Of a stretch of DNA of 64,000 nucleotides, positions 60,596 through 64,000 are shown one piece after another. Under the pieces are notes generated by a model. It was not told the origin of the DNA and searched no databases. It saw only the letters and a program-made list of their open reading frames with translations. The DNA is from Archilochus colubris. Its lineage: Eukaryota > Chordata > Aves > Apodiformes > Trochilidae. The stretch covers positions 27,529,505 through 27,593,504 of the forward strand of contig CM041115.1 of NCBI GenBank assembly GCA_023079485.1, given 5' to 3'. The position numbers and the translations under genes were made by a program. Numbering within the stretch: the stretch's first letter is position 1; each line of letters opens with the position of its first letter.

Positions 60596-61159
60596 TCCCT
60601 GCTAGTGATACATGGAACAGCACCTTCTCTCTCATGGAGCACAACTAGGAGGGACTGTGGTCAGAGATCAAAGCAGGCCGTGGATGATGGGTGAGGGGAG
60701 TCTGTCCACATACTCTTTATGGTTCCACTGTCCTAAATTCTCACCCTCTGAGCTGTAACGGGGGCTAGGGGGTAGGGGTGTTAGCTTGGTGAAGTGGAAA
60801 TTTCAGTATTAGTCAAGGGAATTCCCCTCACAGGACAGGAAATCCCTTCTTGGGTAGGTTTAGTAAGGGGGTTTGGGAGCGAATGTATGCTCCTGACATC
60901 TTTCACCTCTAGCTGAGCTGTATTGAGAAATGGGTCTTTATGGCGTAGCCTAAAGCTTTGGAATTTACACTAGAAATCAGGATGTGCAAGTTGCTTCTGA
61001 GCTTGCTGTTGTGCTCCACACACAAGGTGAATATCCCATCCCAGAGGGATGACAGGACTTATGTCCTGTATGTCATCTTGAGGCTTTCCAATGCAGAGAA
61101 AAGCAGCAATTACTCCTTTTGCAGGGCATTGTTGGGAAATAATCTGTGCTTGTGTTCAT

Positions 61160-62147
61160 TGTCACAGTTTAGGCCCAGCTGGTACCAACCAGGCCTCTGC
61201 TTACTCACCCCCACGGTGAGACAGGAGAAAACCCACCCATGGGCTGATGAATTGAGAGAAGGATAGGGAGGTTTTCATTCACCAGATAGGTGATAACAGG
61301 CAAAAACCAGACAGACTCAACTTGGGAAGAAAAAGAAAACTAGTTTAATCTAAAAGGAGAAAGACAAAACATGGCCAGAGCTTAATACCTTCCCCCCCCC
61401 CCACAAACCCCTCCCTTCTTCCTGGGTCCAAATCGCTTCACTGCCGTCTCCCCCTCAGCAGCACAGGGGGATGGGGAGTGCGGGTTTGGGGTCAGTTCAC
61501 TGAATGTTCCTTCTGCTGCTCCTTCCTCCTCAGGGGGAGGACTCCTCACATTCTTCCCCCCCTGCAACGTGGGGTCCCTCTCATGGCAGAGAGTCCTTCA
61601 GGAACCCCTCTGACATGAGTCCCTCCCACAGGGACAGACTGTGGCACAGACTGCTCCAGCCCGGGCTGCTCACGGATTCATGGTCTCCTTTGGGAACAGT
61701 CACCTCCCCTGCCACGGAGTCCTCCATGGCTGCAGATCCACATCTGCCCCTATCCATGATCCTGCACATGGCTTCAACTTCACATCTGTCATGTGAAGGG
61801 GCTACAAATCCACATTTATGCCACAATGGTCCTTTGGGGACTGCTTCACTGTGCTCTTCCATGGGCTGCAGGGGCACAGCTGCCATTTCACCGTGGGCTG
61901 CAGGGAAATCTCTGCTTGGGCACCTTTCCCCCACCTTCTTCACTGACCTTGGTGTCTTTTTTGCATATTTTACTCTCAGAAGCACATCTAGGTTCCCGTA
62001 TCTGCTTGGCCTTGGACAGAGGCAGGGCAGAGATTGGAACTGGGGGAACTCCCAGCAGCCTCTCACAGGAGCCAGCCCTTTGGCCCCTCCACTTGCAAAA
62101 CACCACTGCACTAACCCAAGACACTCATTCACCTGTTTCCACATAAT
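61160..62147. mobile_element. Endogenous retrovirus LTR (solo, near full length)
   Basis: It starts TGTCACAGTTTAGGCCCA, like the fragment at 19665. It contains 'acccctcccttcttcctggg', 'tccttcctcctcaggggg', 'ggctgcaggggcacagctgc' and 'ccttcttcactgaccttggt', blocks that recur in GC-rich avian LTRs known to me. It is about 1 kb long with no gag, pol or env sequence on either side, as for a solo LTR left by recombination. Open frames on both strands inside it (for example 222 codons at 61504-62172) come from its GC-rich composition. The 3' boundary (after CCACA near 62147) and the orientation are uncertain. Confidence 0.65.
61390..61403. repeat. C homopolymer run inside the LTR
   Basis: About 13 C in a row, in the C-rich part of the LTR. 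Confidence 0.8.
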
Positions 62148-64000
62148 ACAGGCTTCTTGTGAAATACATTAGAATGTATGTTATTAGAGAAGCTCACAAC
62201 TGAAATTTCTCCATGATTTTGACAGACTTAAATCATGTGGCAGCTAGCACTATCCCAAGTTTCCCACGTTTCTGATGCATCTCTTGCAATTGTTGCTGGT
62301 TTATGAATTCCCATGCTTCCTCCTTCCTGCAGTCCCTTCTGGGCGCCTCTAGACCTTGGCTACCTGTAAGATGTTATATGACTGACCATTCAGAAGACAG
62401 GAGCTTCCAGCTGTTGGGACATGTGGGCTAAGTGTTTGTTTGGCAACAATGGATCAAAACAGTAACTTGGTATAGAATTCCTGACCCATTTGTTTTTCTC
62501 TCCACCTAATCACAAGCATACCTCTGCAGGCAGGAAAGATGGCAGAGACAGGATTATTCAAATTAGCTACTAATAGAAAAGTTTTTGTAAAGAACGTGTT
62601 ACAATTGCAGCTGACAGTCAACGAGGTTGAATTTTTGAGTGACAGAAGAGAGTTAGAGATGCAGCAGCTGAGAGACAGCTTGCTTTTAGAACACAGATGA
62701 TGTGGCAGCACATTCCCCCTTTCATTACTGTTTCTCTTGAGTAGGTTTCTCTTAACAGTGTTCTTTGAACTGGCTTGTAGAACTGCACTAGTCAATTATT
62801 TAAGTAGTCAAATCTACAACTTCTGCCATCAACTATTTATATTACCAGAGTTTTCATAATTGAAACTGAGAATAATAGAGGTGTACACACCAAAAAATAT
62901 TGCATAATTTTGTATGTAAGCTATCTGCAGAAGAAATACACATATACCTATGTCTATTTAATGTAAGTATGTAAAGTAGAAAATCACACAGACTGTTGCC
63001 ATTCTCTTCTCCAAGTCATTTAATACTGGATTTATAGCTAAAGTTGAATCCAGATATTACTAAATGGGTCAACTTGTTCAGATGCCATTTTTAGCTATAT
63101 GCTACTAGTTTTCTATTACTGGTTTAGGCTAACACAGCAAAAAGCACCCATCTGTGCTCATGCTGTATGCTAAAATTAGCAAATGTTCATTCTTAGACTC
63201 CAAGCAAAGCAAACATTGTTTCATAGAAAAGCTTTATTGAACTACAGATCAGTTCTCTGTTATCTTCTGTCTTCAAGTCAGCACACAGCCTTTTCCCACA
63301 GAAGCAACTCCAGGTGGCATAGCATTACTTGAGATGTCAGCAATACTCAGAAGAAAACTATCCTGTGGATAGCACTTGGTCTTGTTTATACCTCTTCCCT
63401 ATTAGATAACAGGTCTGTTTAGCAGTAAATATTGTGTGGGACACAGTGTTTGGTAGTATTAGATGTCGGTGGCTTTAATGACTGGAATCATCTTATTCCC
63501 ATTCAAAATGCAGCATGCCTTAAATTGAGCATTAATATTTTTGAAGTAAATTTAGAAGAATTGATGCAACTGCTCTTCAGGTGAGCAATAGCTTTGCATT
63601 TAGCTGAAGTGATAATTCCAGGAAGGAATTGTGACACATTAATTTCACAGACTCAGTCACTCTTCCAAACTGAGACAAAGGGTCCATATATTGTTCTGAG
63701 GGTCCATATATATACTCATACTTTCCCAGGGTCCTGCCACAAGACTCTCCCAAGTTCCCCCCACCAAGGTCCAGTGTTTTTCCACTGTTTTTCAGTAGTT
63801 TTCCACCATCCCTCTGGTAAACATGGTACTTCATTAGCACATTCCTTTCTTATCACTCACCTTACCTTTTCCACTTCCCACAAGGAATGATGTGTAATTC
63901 TGTGAAATACACATTAATGCAGTAGATAAATTAATAAAACTTTAATAAATCTCTATTAAACGTAGACACTAATACATTCATTAATATGTAAGTAATATAG
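62148..64000. other. Intergenic region at the window end
   Basis: Unique DNA. A minus-strand frame of 87 codons at 63840-63577 includes a short duplicated block (GGGTCCATATAT twice near 63678-63712) and has no gene support. Confidence 0.45.

Larger units (their letters stand above)
55696..61159. other. Intergenic region upstream of the candidate gene
   Basis: Unique DNA with a 27-A run (56501-56527) and a short AAT/AAC triplet array (60566-60595). Minus-strand open frames at 57446-57153 and 58089-57748 are not supported well enough to call. No CR1 copy was seen, in contrast with the AUH intron. Confidence 0.45.

Noticed and set aside
61504..62172. 222-codon frame and overlapping frames on both strands
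   Set aside because: They lie inside the GC-rich LTR. No retroviral or cellular protein motif is visible, and frames on both strands are equally long.
63577..63840. 87-codon minus-strand frame with Gly-rich start
   Set aside because: It includes a recent local duplication of GGGTCCATATAT and lacks splice sites.
46795..64000. Searched for the 3' exons of SYK, the next gene after AUH in human
   Set aside because: No sequence coding the conserved SYK C terminus (YYYDVVN) was found on either strand.
1..64000. CRISPR arrays, bacterial operons, rRNA and complete tRNA genes
   Set aside because: None seen. The DNA is vertebrate and no spaced direct-repeat array or full cloverleaf was recognised.

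Overview
The window is vertebrate nuclear DNA and almost certainly avian. It carries many CR1 LINE fragments with the (ATTCTATG)n tail, two copies of an LTR family starting TGTCANRGTTYAGGCCCA, AT-rich unique DNA, and the last four coding exons of AUH. AUH is Z-linked in chicken, so this is probably Z-chromosome sequence; that placement is inference, and I cannot name the species.

Layout. Bases 1-42258 look like one long phase-1 intron of AUH, sense on the + strand; I found no earlier AUH exon there. The intron is a graveyard of CR1 copies in both orientations: a mosaic at 1-1785, then copies at 8380-9065, 14865-15110, 15370-17460, 22765-24820 (young, + strand), 25775-26235, 29065-29600, 30684-32400, 35613-35830 and 40113-41530 (fairly young, - strand). 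It also holds one LTR fragment (19665-20085) and a 726-base uninterrupted homopurine block (34153-34878) built from GGAA/GGGA units. AUH exons follow at 42259-42446, 44104-44154, 45897-45944 and 46795-46872. They give the C-terminal 120 residues of the mitochondrial crotonase-fold 3-methylglutaconyl-CoA hydratase, with its stop codon, a 3' UTR of about 0.5 kb and several AATAAA signals near 47.36-47.44 kb.

Downstream, on the opposite strand and converging on AUH, is a possible small multi-exon gene (55695 to 54537, - strand) that I do not recognise. It has an ATG first exon preceded by an in-frame stop, matching splice phases, a strong acceptor and donor around an 87-codon exon, a 70-codon terminal exon and an AATAAA downstream. 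It is the main candidate for something undescribed and it is unproven. The remainder (55.7-64 kb) is mostly intergenic, with a longer copy of the same LTR family at about 61160-62147.

This is not an operon-like region. The only recognised gene function is leucine catabolism and AU-rich RNA binding by AUH. Repeat boundaries were judged by eye against remembered CR1 and LTR features and are approximate to tens of bases.
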